NCBI GenBank assembly: GCA_900315285.1
Contig: OMYO01000017.1
Span: 1 to 41,431, forward strand
Direction: 5' to 3'
From: an uncultured Eubacteriales bacterium
GTDB lineage: Bacteria; Bacillota; Clostridia; Oscillospirales; Acutalibacteraceae
DNA: 41,431 nt
The notes beneath the pieces are model-generated. The model made no database searches. It was not told where the DNA came from and was given only the letters and a program-made list of their open reading frames with translations. Positions 1 to 8,545 of this stretch are shown in pieces; the first letter of the stretch is position 1; every line of letters begins with the position of its first letter. A program made the position numbers and the translations under genes.

Positions 1-58
1 GACCGCATTCAAAGTGTAGCAGGAGGATTTTTTCTGTTCAAATGTAAAACATATCCGG

Positions 59-81
59 AACCACTCGCCTAGCGAGTGGTT
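59..81. terminator. Perfect short hairpin, possible IS end or terminator
   Basis: AACCACTCGC and GCGAGTGGTT form a 10-bp stem with a 3-nt loop, followed on the plus strand by a short T run. It would terminate a plus-strand transcript entering from outside the window. From memory, similar hairpins occur at the right ends of IS200/IS605-type elements in gut Firmicutes, but no transposase is visible here, so that is only a suggestion. Confidence 0.5.
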
Positions 82-99
82 TTACCTAAATACAAAAAA

Positions 100-132
100 T
101 TGCACCGTATGCCCAAAAAGCATTCGGTGCAA
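100..132 (-). terminator. Intrinsic terminator of thrH
   Basis: Read on the minus strand, TTGCACCG and CGGTGCAA form the stem around an A/T-rich loop. It is followed by a run of T residues at 93-99. It lies 17 nt past the thrH stop codon. Confidence 0.85.
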
Positions 133-149
133 ACTATTTTTCAGAAAAT

Positions 150-752
150 TCAGCCGAGGTTTGCCTTGATGGCGGCAAGCAGCTCGTCATATTCCTCATA
201 GGCGGGAATGTCCGGATACTCCTTCTTGATGGCGTCGGTGCTCTTGAAGAGGAAACCGGCCTTGGAGGCCTGGATCATACCGAGGTCATTGTGGCTGTCA
301 CCGGAGGCAATGGTCTCGAAGCCAATGGACTGCAGTGCCTTGACCGTGGAGAGTTTGGACTGCTCACAGCGCATTTTGAAGCCGGTGATTTCTCCGTCGT
401 CTGCCACTTCAAGCTCGTTGCAGAAGAGGGTCGGGTAGCCGAGCTTCTTCATGAGCGGGCCGGCAAACTGGGTAAACGTGTCGGAGATGATGATGACCTG
501 AGTCAGCGTGCGGAGCTCGTCCAGGAACTCTTTAGCACCCGGCATGGGGTCAATAGTGGCAATGACGTCCTGCACTTCCTTCAGGCCGAGTCCGTGCTCC
601 TTGAGGATGCCGAGGCGCCAGTTCATGAGCTTGTCGTAGTCCGGCTCATCCCGCGTTGTGCGTGTAAGCTCGGGAATTCCCGAGGCCTTGGAAAACGCGA
701 TCCAGATTTCCGGGACGAGTACGCCCTCCATATCCAAACAGACAATATCCAT
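150..752 (-). CDS. thrH: Phosphoserine phosphatase / homoserine phosphotransferase ThrH
   Basis: This 200-aa protein belongs to the HAD superfamily, ThrH type. The nucleophile motif is near the N-terminus (CLDMEGVL), and the C-terminal Mg-binding motif is GDSHNDLGMI. The segment TTRDEPDYDKLMNWRL is typical of ThrH. Known family activity is hydrolysis of phosphoserine and transfer of its phosphate to homoserine, linking serine and threonine synthesis in the cytoplasm. A longer reading frame begins at 812. I chose the ATG at 752 because it has GGAAGGG just upstream and gives the normal family length. It stands alone, with its own candidate promoter (840-868) and terminator (100-132). Confident for the family; which of the two activities dominates in vivo cannot be seen. 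Confidence 0.9.
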   Translation of the reverse strand: MDIVCLDMEGVLVPEIWIAFSKASGIPELTRTTRDEPDYDKLMNWRLGILKEHGLGLKEVQDVIATIDPMPGAKEFLDELRTLTQVIIISDTFTQFAGPLMKKLGYPTLFCNELEVADDGEITGFKMRCEQSKLSTVKALQSIGFETIASGDSHNDLGMIQASKAGFLFKSTDAIKKEYPDIPAYEEYDELLAAIKANLG

Positions 753-839
753 TGTTTCTTTCCCTTCCAATTTCTTTCCTGTAAAATTCATTTCGTCCTT
801 GCTGCAGCGCAAAATATCTGCGGGCAGACCAACGGACTA

Positions 840-868
840 ATGATAGTACAAAAGCGGGAAATCTGCAA
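840..868 (-). promoter_or_regulatory. Candidate promoter for thrH
   Basis: On the minus strand, TTGCAG (863-868) and TATCAT (840-845) are 17 nt apart and lie 88 nt upstream of the thrH start. It is a plausible but imperfect sigma-70-type match. Confidence 0.4.
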
Positions 869-870
869 CA

Positions 871-1536
871 TTATTCCGTCTTCAGGGCGGTGCCTTTTCC
901 GGAGAGATAGACCATCCAGTCCAGAAGGAAGGTGACGGCGAGAAGGAGAAAACCGACCAGTATGTCCAGCCACACCTCGTGGGTGGAGACATCAAAGACC
1001 GGATATGGGTTGGGAAGATATCCAAAATAGACCAGCGGAAAGACCACTCCACCGTATATTGTATTGATTAGAACGCCCCACCAGGAGTCCCGGAACCGAA
1101 GGGCGGGGTTTGGCTCAAAGATGGCGAGAGAGGAAAAGGCCAGCACCGGGGACAGGAAATTCAAAAAGAGTGCCGGACCGGCAAACAATGCCTTTATATA
1201 CCCCTCTTGTGGCCCCACGAACATGACTATGGTGGCAAAGTTAATGACCAGAAGGCAGGTTGTAATATACCGGAGCGCCCGGACAAACGGTGGAATGCTG
1301 CGGGAGGCGTTCCTTAGAGCTCTGGCGCAGTAACCGACAAGGAGCGCTGCAGAGACCAGAGCGAGAGCGCCACTGAGACTCTCATAAAGGATAAAGGTAT
1401 TGGAATGGTATTTCACAACTTCCATAATAAGTCCAATACCGGTGAAGAGTACCAGGGCAGAATTGCAGATCAGCGCCCCGACCGTGCGGCTGCGCTCTGC
1501 AACATACCCCGCATACTCCTGTATACTGTTACCCAT
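871..1536 (-). CDS. Multi-pass membrane protein of unknown function
   Basis: This 221-aa protein has about six hydrophobic segments, for example around SALVLFTGIGLIMEVV, the alanine-rich segment before residue 80, the central leucine and phenylalanine-rich part and a C-terminal segment ending LLLAVTFLLDWMVYL. I do not recognise the family. The frame opens at 1560, but GGGAGGATC lies inside that extension, 8 nt before the ATG at 1536, so I take 1536 as the start. It is divergent from the AraC-type regulator with a 140-bp spacer, the usual arrangement for a regulator and its target. That relationship is inference only. Confidence 0.75.
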   Translation of the reverse strand: MGNSIQEYAGYVAERSRTVGALICNSALVLFTGIGLIMEVVKYHSNTFILYESLSGALALVSAALLVGYCARALRNASRSIPPFVRALRYITTCLLVINFATIVMFVGPQEGYIKALFAGPALFLNFLSPVLAFSSLAIFEPNPALRFRDSWWGVLINTIYGGVVFPLVYFGYLPNPYPVFDVSTHEVWLDILVGFLLLAVTFLLDWMVYLSGKGTALKTE

Positions 1537-1603
1537 AAATGATCCTCCCTTGTTCAACACACCTCATCATAGACCGGGGATATGAATGACAAAAGAACAA
1601 ACA

Positions 1604-1633
1604 TTGACGGAAAGACAGAAAATCTGGTATATT
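1604..1633 (+). promoter_or_regulatory. Candidate promoter for the AraC-type regulator
   Basis: TTGACG (1604-1609) and TATATT (1628-1633) are spaced 18 nt apart, with the gene start at 1677. The match to the sigma-70 consensus is good. Confidence 0.6.
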
Positions 1634-1676
1634 TTGCGAGAAATAGCAAAATGTGCGAAAAAATGGAGGATAGGCG

Positions 1677-2918
1677 ATGGACCCCGTTCAAGAAAAACTG
1701 AATTGGTTCATGGAGATGACCGAGTGTGCCGACGGACTGTTCCTGTGGGACTACACCACAAGCTGGGACATCCGCAGCAGCAATTGTCCCGAGGACAAAG
1801 CGGTATACTGGAGCCATCTTTTCCGCGTTGTCGGCGGCCCGGAGCAGGTCTCTCCCCTGTTTGCCCACAGCCGGAAGCCGGTACTGTTTAACGCTGCTGT
1901 GGACCTATCCTGGATCATTGTCCCCGCGGTAGAAAAGCACACCATAGCCCGCTATCTTGTCCTGGGACCGGTCTTCCTCTCCTCCATGTCGCAGCAGGAA
2001 CTGGACAAGGCGCTGGACTCCTATGATTTTGCCACCTCCTCCAAGTATGAGTACAAAACCCATCTGGAGGACCTCCCGAGTATTCAGTACCCCGCCTTCC
2101 TCCTCTATGGAAAAATGCTGAACCGCTGCCTGTACCCGGAGGTCGTCGACCTCATGGATTTCCGGATCGTCTCCGCCAAGAACGTCCGGGTAAGGCCAGA
2201 GAACCGGCTCTCCAGCGAGATCGTTCTGGACTCCAGCGAGGGCCGTGCCGACATTGAGGACCTCCTGCTCCAGCAGATCCGTCAGGGAAATCCGAACTTC
2301 CGCAATGCCATTCCCGCCCTTCAGCTGGGGCAGTACGGGGAGATGGCGCCCCAGAGCACCCTGCGTCAGCTAAAGGACGAGTGTATTGTGGCTATTACGC
2401 TCAGCAGCCGTGCCGCCATGGACGGCGGACTGTCCCGGCAACAGGCTCTGGGTGTCGGGGACAGCTACATCCGCCAGGTGGAGTCCGCCGACACCATTGA
2501 GGAGGTCATGGGCATCTACGAGCCCATGGTCAGCGACTTCATCCGGAGGGTCCACAACAAACATCTACAGCAGCAGTACTCCGTGCCCATCCGCAACTGC
2601 ATGGACTACATGGAGCAGCACATTACCGAGCCCCTGACCGTCCGCTCTGTGGTGGAGGGGACGGGATACAACGGGTATTATATCTCCAATCTTTTCCGGA
2701 GGGAGACCGGTAAATCGCTCGGGGAATATATCAACGAACGCAAGGTGGAATACGCCAAGCATCTTCTCCTGGAGACTGGGGACTCGGTTGGGGCAATTTC
2801 CAAGCAGCTCAATTTCTCATCGGCCAGCCATTTCACAGCTGTCTTTCGCCAGGTGACCGGCATGACACCCAGTGCCTTCAGGGAAGCCGGTAGTGCAGGA
2901 GAACAAAGCTCACCGTGA
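1677..2918 (+). CDS. AraC-family transcriptional regulator
   Basis: This 413-aa protein has an AraC/XylS-type DNA-binding domain in about the last 100 residues. Two helix-turn-helix parts are visible: EPLTVRSVVEGTGYNGYYIS followed by LFRRETGKSLGEYINERKVE, then SVGAISKQLNFSSASHFTAVF followed by RQVTGMTPSAFREAG. The roughly 300-residue N-terminal part has no domain I recognise and would be the effector or signalling part. The start is supported by GGAGG 8 nt upstream. The 3' end overlaps the convergent rlmA gene by 41 bp. Its target may be the divergent membrane protein at 871-1536; the ligand is unknown. Confidence 0.88.
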   Translation: MDPVQEKLNWFMEMTECADGLFLWDYTTSWDIRSSNCPEDKAVYWSHLFRVVGGPEQVSPLFAHSRKPVLFNAAVDLSWIIVPAVEKHTIARYLVLGPVFLSSMSQQELDKALDSYDFATSSKYEYKTHLEDLPSIQYPAFLLYGKMLNRCLYPEVVDLMDFRIVSAKNVRVRPENRLSSEIVLDSSEGRADIEDLLLQQIRQGNPNFRNAIPALQLGQYGEMAPQSTLRQLKDECIVAITLSSRAAMDGGLSRQQALGVGDSYIRQVESADTIEEVMGIYEPMVSDFIRRVHNKHLQQQYSVPIRNCMDYMEQHITEPLTVRSVVEGTGYNGYYISNLFRRETGKSLGEYINERKVEYAKHLLLETGDSVGAISKQLNFSSASHFTAVFRQVTGMTPSAFREAGSAGEQSSP

Positions 2919-3660
2919 GTTCCATCTCGTCCACGCGGTCGAGCTTTGCCCGGTCGCTCTCCGAGGTTCGGTAATAGTAGGGCGTCATAGAGAAGCAGGT
3001 CTTCAGGTCCTCCTGGGAAATGGTCACCCGGTCGGTGACGGTCTCCCGCTCCAAGAGCCGCAGCTGCGGGACCTCCGGGGCCTGCTCGTCGTTTTTATAC
3101 GGGGTGTCGTAGACGACCTGTTTCATCTCATAGAGGTGATCCGCCCCGGGAATGACCGAGTACAGGTCTCCGTTCCCCTTGAGAATCCGTGAGAACTCCT
3201 CCCCGTGGAACGGCGCAAACAGGTGGATGGCCGTATCTATACTGTGGTCCGCCACCGGTATGCTGCTCAAATTAGCCACGAAGAAATGGTAATTCGGCTC
3301 CGGATGCCGCCGCGATGCCAGCCGCACCATCTCCTTGCTGAGATCAAACCCGTACAGCGCCCCCGCATAGTCGTCGTAATACCCCTCTCCACAGCAGATG
3401 TCGAGGACGGTCCCCCGCATCTTCGCGGCAATGGCGCGTTTCAGGCACCCATAGTAGTCCCGGGAGAGAAATTCCTTGCGGGCGAGGGCAGACGCCCGGG
3501 AGTCCCCGCGGCTCTCCCCGCTCCGCGACCCCACCATGAGGTTCACGTACCCCTCCTTGGCTCGGTCAAAACTGTGGCCGGATGCGCAGACCAGCTGCTT
3601 TCCGCCGTTGGCCGGTGTAAGGGGTTTCCCGCAGTTGGGGCAAATCATGACATTTTGCAT
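2878..3660 (-). CDS. rlmA: 23S rRNA (guanine-N1)-methyltransferase RlmA-like
   Basis: This 260-aa protein starts with a zinc-binding element (CPNCG, then CASGHSFD) followed by RAKEGYVNLMVGSRSG, the arrangement known in RlmA enzymes. A class I SAM-binding motif follows (VLDICCGEGYYDDYAG). The family methylates G745 or G748 of 23S rRNA, at the peptide exit tunnel; some members give macrolide or tylosin resistance. The frame opens at 3747, but GAGGAG just upstream of the ATG at 3660 and the zinc motif at residue 7 favour this start. The 3' end overlaps the AraC-type gene convergently by 41 bp. The exact guanine modified cannot be read from the sequence. Confidence 0.87.
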   Translation of the reverse strand: MQNVMICPNCGKPLTPANGGKQLVCASGHSFDRAKEGYVNLMVGSRSGESRGDSRASALARKEFLSRDYYGCLKRAIAAKMRGTVLDICCGEGYYDDYAGALYGFDLSKEMVRLASRRHPEPNYHFFVANLSSIPVADHSIDTAIHLFAPFHGEEFSRILKGNGDLYSVIPGADHLYEMKQVVYDTPYKNDEQAPEVPQLRLLERETVTDRVTISQEDLKTCFSMTPYYYRTSESDRAKLDRVDEMELTVSFVLLHYRLP

Positions 3661-3755
3661 TGGTTGTCTCCTCTGTTGTTTGTGGGCGATGCAGGGGTCG
3701 CCGGGTATAATTACCGCATTTTTTCGTCGACTAGGCCGTATGCTCATAAAAGAAA

Positions 3756-3783
3756 AGGCTGTGTCACTTGGGTGGTGCAGTCT
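3756..3783. terminator. Bidirectional terminator-like hairpin
   Basis: AGGCTGTGTCAC pairs with GTGGTGCAGTCT, including G-T pairs. T runs follow on both strands (plus 3783-3788; minus 3752-3755). It resembles other terminators in this window at 28359-28386 and 35818-35850. Confidence 0.65.
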
Positions 3784-3837
3784 TTTTTGCAGGGCATAGG
3801 GGCGATTTAACTACTTTTCATCCATTTACTCCTTTTT

Positions 3838-4175
3838 GCAGTTAGAATTTCTGCTGCCGGCATGACTGGTTAACTGCATTTAATATAAAGAAAATGGTTT
3901 GCAGTTAAATTTTTCTGGTGGCAGGCGGCGAATTAACTGCATTCGTTCTTCGAACTGCCTTTTGCAGTTAAATTTTCTGCTGTCGCCATGACTGGTTGAC
4001 TGCATTTGATCAGAAGAAAATGGTTTGCAGTTAATTTTATCTAGCAGCAGACAGCGAGTTAACTGCATTCGTTCTTCCAATATCCTTTTGCAGTTAAATT
4101 TCCTGATGTTGCTATGGCAGGTTAACTGCAATTGATTTCATAAATGCGGTTTGCAGTTAATTTCCGTAAGTCCGC
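3838..4175. repeat. Array of six 63-bp units with GCAGTTAA/TTAACTGC half-sites
   Basis: GCAGTTA begins at 3838, 3901, 3964, 4027, 4090 and 4153, an exact 63-bp period. Each of the first five units carries an inverted TTAACTGC (TTGACTGC in unit 3) about 24 nt further on. Units 1, 3 and 5 resemble each other more than 2 and 4, giving a 126-bp higher-order period. Because 63 is a multiple of three, one minus frame stays open across several units with a 21-residue repeat (MQLT..., KFNCK). It has no usable ribosome binding site and unit 1 falls outside it, so I regard the array as non-coding. The stretch 3661-4361 contains only this array and two terminators. Confidence 0.9.
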
Positions 4176-4301
4176 AAAAAAATTTGGGCGGTTCAGACCT
4201 CTATCCTCGCTACATTACCCCATTTTTCCTAAATACAGTAAGAACCGCGACTGGATTTGAACACTATATAGCATTAAATCCCACAATGATGAGCAAAAGA
4301 A

Positions 4302-4350
4302 GAGAGGTTGTATCTCAATGGCGAAAAACGCCATTTTGACACAACCTCTC
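4302..4350 (-). terminator. Terminator downstream of rubredoxin
   Basis: GAGAGGTTGT and ACAACCTCTC form a 10-bp stem, extended by CAATGGCG and CGCCATTT around an A-rich loop. It lies 11 nt past the rubredoxin stop on the minus strand. The downstream T run is weak. Confidence 0.65.
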
Positions 4351-4361
4351 TCATTTTCTAC

Positions 4362-4520
4362 TTATTCCTCAGAGAAGTCGTCCTTGCCGACTCCGCAGAG
4401 CGGGCAGACCCAATCCTCGGGGAGATCTTCAAATGCGGTCCCTGCAGCTACGCCGTTGTCCGGGTCGCCGACCTCGGGATCATAGATATATCCACATACG
4501 TTACATACATATTTAGCCAT
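4362..4520 (-). CDS. Rubredoxin
   Basis: This 52-aa protein matches rubredoxin over its whole length. The iron ligands sit in two CxxC knuckles: [12 protein letters not shown] near residues 5-15 and [13 protein letters not shown] near residues 37-49. The typical [16 protein letters not shown] linker lies between them. It is a small cytoplasmic electron carrier in anaerobes, often serving peroxide, superoxide or NO reductases. The start has AAAGGA upstream. The genes beside it (galT upstream, the repeat array downstream) do not point to a redox partner in this window. Confidence 0.96.
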   Translation of the reverse strand: MAKYVCNVCGYIYDPEVGDPDNGVAAGTAFEDLPEDWVCPLCGVGKDDFSEE

Positions 4521-4571
4521 GGGGGTTTTCGTCCTTTCTATATTGGATTTGCCCTCATTGTAGCACGCAGT

Positions 4572-6077
4572 TTAGAGGATGGCAAGAAAACGGGAGAAAG
4601 CTTTTCTCCCCTCCTCCGTGCACGGGTAGACCCCGGCGCACTCGAGGACCTTGACAAAAACTTTGCCGGTTTCCTGCAACAGGATATCATTTACGTTCTC
4701 TGCGTTGAGCTCAGGGTGAATCGCCAAAATGTCGTGGGCCCAGTCCTCGTGCTTGCGGAGTTCCTCATGGGCGTGGATATCCTCCCCGCTCACGAGGCAT
4801 TTTCCGAGCAGGTCCAGCTCCGTCTTGAGCCGGGCCGGCAGGATGGCAAGCCCCATGACCTCAATGAGGCCGATGTTCTCCTTCTTGATGTGGTGGTACT
4901 CCGGGTGCGGATGATAGACGCCGAGCGGGAATTTCTCCGTCGTGAGGTTGTTGCGCAGTGCCAGATCCAGTTCAAAGAGTTCCCCTCTCCTGCGGGCGAT
5001 TGGCGTGACCGTATTATGCGGCACACCCTCCGTCTCCGCGAAGATGTTGGCCTCCTCATCCGTGTACGCTCTCCAGGATTTCTGGATGTGATCTGCCAAG
5101 TCCACGAGACGATCTTCGTCTGCACAGCGCAGGCGGATGACGGAGAGCGGCCATTTCACAATGCCGCACTCCACGTCCTCATACCCCGGCACCGTGAAGG
5201 TGGACTCCAACGGTGCCTTGGCCATGGCAAATTCGTAGCGGCCGCCCTGGAAGTGGTCGTGGGTCAGGATGGAGCCGCCGACGATGGGGAGGTCGGCGTT
5301 GGACCCGAGGAAGTAGTCTGGAAACATCCGGACGAAGTCAAACAGTCTCCGGAATGTGCTCCGGTCAATGTGCATGGGCGTATGTTTACTGTTCAGCACA
5401 ATGCAGTGCTCGTTATAGTAGACATAGGGCGAGTATTGGAAGCCCCACTCCTCGCCGCCAAGCGTGACGGGGATAATGCGAAGATTCTCCCGGGCCGGAT
5501 GGTCCAGACGGCCGGCGTACCCCTCGTTTTCACGGCAGAGCTGACATTTCGGGTAGCTCTCCTGCTTCTTGCTGCGGGCAGCGGCAATGTCCCGGGGATC
5601 TTTCTCCGGCTTGGAGAGGTTAATAGAGAGGTCAATAGGCCCATATGGGCTATCCACCTGCCAGCGGATGTCTCTCGCCACGCGGGTGGTCCGAATGTAG
5701 TTGGAGTCCCGGGAGACCTGATAGAAGTAGTCCGTGGCCTCCGATGGGCTATCCTGATATTTCTCCTGGAACGTGCGGATGACCTCGGAGGGACGCGGTG
5801 TCAGGACGCCCATGAGCTGGGTGTCAAAGAGGTCGCGTCCCGCAACGCCCTCACTCTTGAGAAGACCATTCTCTGCGGCGTAGTCCAGCAGCGGTTCCAG
5901 AATGTCCTCTATTTTCTCGGGTACACCGTCAAAGGGAACCTCCTCGAAACTATCCTTCCGGAGCGTCAGGAGAAGCTGGTTCACCGCATATCTGCGGTCA
6001 TACTCGCTGATGAGTCCCTTTTGAATTCCATATTCGACCAGCTGCCCTATGCAGCGGTCCACTATTTTCTCGTCCAT
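4572..6077 (-). CDS. galT: UDP-glucose--hexose-1-phosphate uridylyltransferase (type 2)
   Basis: This 501-aa enzyme exchanges UMP between UDP-glucose and galactose-1-phosphate in the Leloir pathway. Length and sequence fit the Firmicutes-type GalT (type 2) rather than the short E. coli form. The active-site motif is GGSILTHDHFQGGRYEF near residues 268-284, containing the His-x-His that carries UMP. The start ATG at 6077 overlaps the galK stop in a TAATG, so the two are translationally coupled. No galE or galM lies in this window, so the rest of the pathway must be elsewhere. A long plus-strand open frame over this gene is a codon-bias shadow. Confidence 0.95.
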   Translation of the reverse strand: MDEKIVDRCIGQLVEYGIQKGLISEYDRRYAVNQLLLTLRKDSFEEVPFDGVPEKIEDILEPLLDYAAENGLLKSEGVAGRDLFDTQLMGVLTPRPSEVIRTFQEKYQDSPSEATDYFYQVSRDSNYIRTTRVARDIRWQVDSPYGPIDLSINLSKPEKDPRDIAAARSKKQESYPKCQLCRENEGYAGRLDHPARENLRIIPVTLGGEEWGFQYSPYVYYNEHCIVLNSKHTPMHIDRSTFRRLFDFVRMFPDYFLGSNADLPIVGGSILTHDHFQGGRYEFAMAKAPLESTFTVPGYEDVECGIVKWPLSVIRLRCADEDRLVDLADHIQKSWRAYTDEEANIFAETEGVPHNTVTPIARRRGELFELDLALRNNLTTEKFPLGVYHPHPEYHHIKKENIGLIEVMGLAILPARLKTELDLLGKCLVSGEDIHAHEELRKHEDWAHDILAIHPELNAENVNDILLQETGKVFVKVLECAGVYPCTEEGRKAFSRFLAIL

Positions 6078-7360
6078 TACTCCGTCACCTTCATTCCACC
6101 GTATTTCCGAATTTGCAGTACATGGCAGGAACCCTCGCCGAAGACGGAGTCCAGCGCCTCCTGATAGGCCGTCACAAGGTCGTGGGGCACGAAGGCCTGA
6201 ATGGTTCCGGCAAAGCCGCCGCCGTGGACGCGGGAGGCACCGCGGTCCTGTAATACCAGGTCACTTACCGAAAGCGCCACCGGGATATTCTGTTCCCTCT
6301 CTCTCTTGGGCGATGTAACATTCTGTAAATACTTAAAAGAGGAATTTCCCGAGGACTGTTCTCCCTTCAGGAATGAATCAAAGTCCCCACTCTCCAGGGA
6401 ACGGACCTGAGAATCCACGCGCTGTTCCTCGGCGAAGAAGTGCATGGCGCGGAGAACGGGCCGATCCCCACAGGTCTCCCGGAGCTTGGGAATGGCGGAG
6501 AAGAACTTCGCCTCATCCACGTCCCGCAGGAATTCCTTTCCGAAATAGGATGCGACCTGCTTCATCTCCTGCGGAATGGCCGCGTAGTCCTCGGTCAGGT
6601 CGGCGTGGGAGCCCTTGGTGTCCGTAATGCAGAGGGCGTAGCCGAACTGGGAAAAGTCGGTGTCAAGCTGATGGATGACTGGATTGGCAGGGTCTTTAAA
6701 GTCGATGGAGATCATTCCGCCAACAGAGCAGGCCATCTGGTCCATGAGGCCGCTGGGCTTTCCGAAGAAGACGTTCTCCGCGTACTGGGATGCAATGGCA
6801 ATTTGAACCGAGTCCACCTTCATGTCGTTGTAGAGGCCGGAGAGGATAGTTCCCACCAGCACCTCAAAGGCAGCAGAGGAGGACATGCCGGAGCCCTTTA
6901 GTACCTGACTGGTCGTGTAGGCGTCAAAGCCGCCAATCTCGTAGCCGCGATCTTTGAACCAGGCGACCACGCCACGGATAAGAGAGGCAGACGTCCCCTC
7001 CTCTTCCGAAACCGGCTCCAGAACAGAGATGTCCACCTGGTCCTCCGGGAAGCCCTCTGATTTAATACAAATGCGCTGATCCTCCGTCTTCTTGACCACC
7101 GCAATGACATCGAGATTCAGAGATGCCGCCAGCACTTTGCCGTGCTGATGATCCGTGTGGTTTCCGCAGACCTCGGTCCGGCCGGGTGCGGAGTAGATGG
7201 AGAGGTCCCCATCCCCGTAGAGTTCCACAAACTTGTCCACAGCAGAGAGATATCTCTCCGACTCGTGTGCGAGCACGGACTTGTCTAAATAAATTTTCTG
7301 CAGCTTTTCCTGGAAGGGAGAGCCTGGAATGGTCCGCTTCAGTTCCGCTGAATTTGCCAT
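6077..7360 (-). CDS. galK: Galactokinase
   Basis: This 427-aa GHMP kinase phosphorylates galactose at C1 with ATP in the cytoplasm. Visible motifs are the galactokinase signature GRTEVCGNHTDHQHG near residue 60, the ATP-binding loop LKGSGMSSSAAFEVL in the middle and the C-terminal HGGGFAGTIQAF. The start has GGAGG seven nt upstream. It is the first gene of a galK-galT pair with a 1-nt overlap. An 8-bp inverted repeat 20-56 nt upstream may be an operator. Confidence 0.96.
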   Translation of the reverse strand: MANSAELKRTIPGSPFQEKLQKIYLDKSVLAHESERYLSAVDKFVELYGDGDLSIYSAPGRTEVCGNHTDHQHGKVLAASLNLDVIAVVKKTEDQRICIKSEGFPEDQVDISVLEPVSEEEGTSASLIRGVVAWFKDRGYEIGGFDAYTTSQVLKGSGMSSSAAFEVLVGTILSGLYNDMKVDSVQIAIASQYAENVFFGKPSGLMDQMACSVGGMISIDFKDPANPVIHQLDTDFSQFGYALCITDTKGSHADLTEDYAAIPQEMKQVASYFGKEFLRDVDEAKFFSAIPKLRETCGDRPVLRAMHFFAEEQRVDSQVRSLESGDFDSFLKGEQSSGNSSFKYLQNVTSPKREREQNIPVALSVSDLVLQDRGASRVHGGGFAGTIQAFVPHDLVTAYQEALDSVFGEGSCHVLQIRKYGGMKVTE

Positions 7361-7379
7361 AAAAAGACCTCCGAAACGT

Positions 7380-7416
7380 TATTCTGTTACTATCGCTTTC
7401 AGTTTATCACAGAATA
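7380..7416 (-). promoter_or_regulatory. Operator-like inverted repeat upstream of galK
   Basis: TATTCTGT (7380-7387) and ACAGAATA (7409-7416) are perfect inverted 8-mers separated by 21 nt. They lie just upstream of galK and could bind a galactose regulator or form a leader hairpin. No regulator gene for galactose is in the window. Confidence 0.4.
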
Positions 7417-7504
7417 GGTGGAATTCCAATGAACATGGGAAAAAGCTCAACTATCCGGCTTTGTAGAGAGTCTTACTATTGAGAATTCAAAGAGGAGTTT
7501 TGAA

Positions 7505-8545
7505 ATGACAGATCGCATGGTCCAGAAGATCCGGCGGGAAGCCCGGTCTCTGGAGCAGGAATCCATCGAGCTGGAGCTGAGCGGAAGATCCCACAGTGCC
7601 GCGGAACAGGCCGAGGCCGCCCTCCGGAAGATGGAGACCGTCGCAAAAATTCAAAACAAAATATCTGCCTATCGTGATCTGGTGTCCGCCAGCTGGAACT
7701 ATCTGAACGTGACCCGTGTCAGCTACCCATTCACCGAGGTATCTGCGGAGGCAGCCAGAGTCGGCATACAGGCCCAGAAGTCCATACTTCGAATCAGCAA
7801 CTCCCTTGCGGAAAAGAGGAACCTCGCGGGAATTTGCCGGGACGGCTGTATCTATCTGGGGAATTCCTCTCTTTCCATGGCGGAAGAAGCGGTCTCTTTG
7901 GCCGAAGAACTTGTAAAGCTATCCAGCCGCAAAGAGGACCGAAAGCTGTTGGGAACCTGTTATGCCCGCCGGGGCGAGGTGCTCACCGCTCTCGGCCAGT
8001 ATGACAGCGCCCAGAAGGATCTTGACCGTGCCACCCTGATACTATCTACCCTTTATAAGGATGAGCCGTGGGACTGGACAGCCGCCATTCGGGTTCGCTG
8101 CATGTACATCGCCTTCTATCTGGAGAAAAAGATGTTTGCTGCGGCAAAAGCGAAATGCCAGGAGGCCATCTCGTTCCTCCGCCACGCACTGGAGTGCTGC
8201 AAGCCGGCCTATTATGCTACCATTGCCATTGCAGCCACCGCGCTCTTCCGTTTCTTCGAAAAAAATGCTCTGACCGCAGAAGAGGATCAGAGCATGAATC
8301 TATTAGTTCAGTTTTATCGCACCCACAAGGCGGAGCGCGCATTCAAAATAGATATTTCCGAGACCATCCATGTCGCAGCCCGTTACGTGGAACAGCTCTC
8401 CGAAAAAGGAGAACTCGCCGAGGCACAGGCCGTAGGCCAGAAGGTCGAGCAGACTGCTGCGCACATTCTCTGTGAAGAGGACAATCCCGAGGTCTATCAG
8501 GACTTCTGTCGCACCTGCGCAGTCTTAGCCCGCCAGCCAGTTTAG
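7505..8545 (+). CDS. Helical-repeat (TPR-like) protein of unknown function
   Basis: This 346-aa protein has no signal peptide or membrane segment. It is almost entirely helical, with TPR-like pairs such as GTCYARRGEVLTALGQYDSA followed by DLDRATLILSTLY, and AIRVRCMYIAFYLEKKMFAAA followed by KCQEAISFLRHAL. The N-terminal 70 residues look like a charged coiled coil. GAGGAG lies just upstream of the ATG. It stands alone on the plus strand and overlaps the convergent NERD gene by 4 bp. It may be a scaffold or an adaptor; no specific role can be assigned. Confidence 0.7.
   Translation: MTDRMVQKIRREARSLEQESIELELSGRSHSAAEQAEAALRKMETVAKIQNKISAYRDLVSASWNYLNVTRVSYPFTEVSAEAARVGIQAQKSILRISNSLAEKRNLAGICRDGCIYLGNSSLSMAEEAVSLAEELVKLSSRKEDRKLLGTCYARRGEVLTALGQYDSAQKDLDRATLILSTLYKDEPWDWTAAIRVRCMYIAFYLEKKMFAAAKAKCQEAISFLRHALECCKPAYYATIAIAATALFRFFEKNALTAEEDQSMNLLVQFYRTHKAERAFKIDISETIHVAARYVEQLSEKGELAEAQAVGQKVEQTAAHILCEEDNPEVYQDFCRTCAVLARQPV

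Noticed and set aside
3880..4131. 83-codon minus-strand frame with a 21-residue repeat (MQLT..., KFNCK) across the 63-bp array.
   Set aside because: It starts only with TTG, lacks a ribosome binding site, excludes unit 1 and follows simply from the repeat length being a multiple of three.
3838..4175. CRISPR array, suggested by exact spacing.
   Set aside because: Conserved parts are short inverted half-sites, alternate units resemble each other in the variable parts, and no cas gene is present.
4308..6164. 618-codon plus-strand frame opposite galT and rubredoxin.
   Set aside because: Antisense shadow of galT codon bias; no ribosome binding site or recognisable domain.
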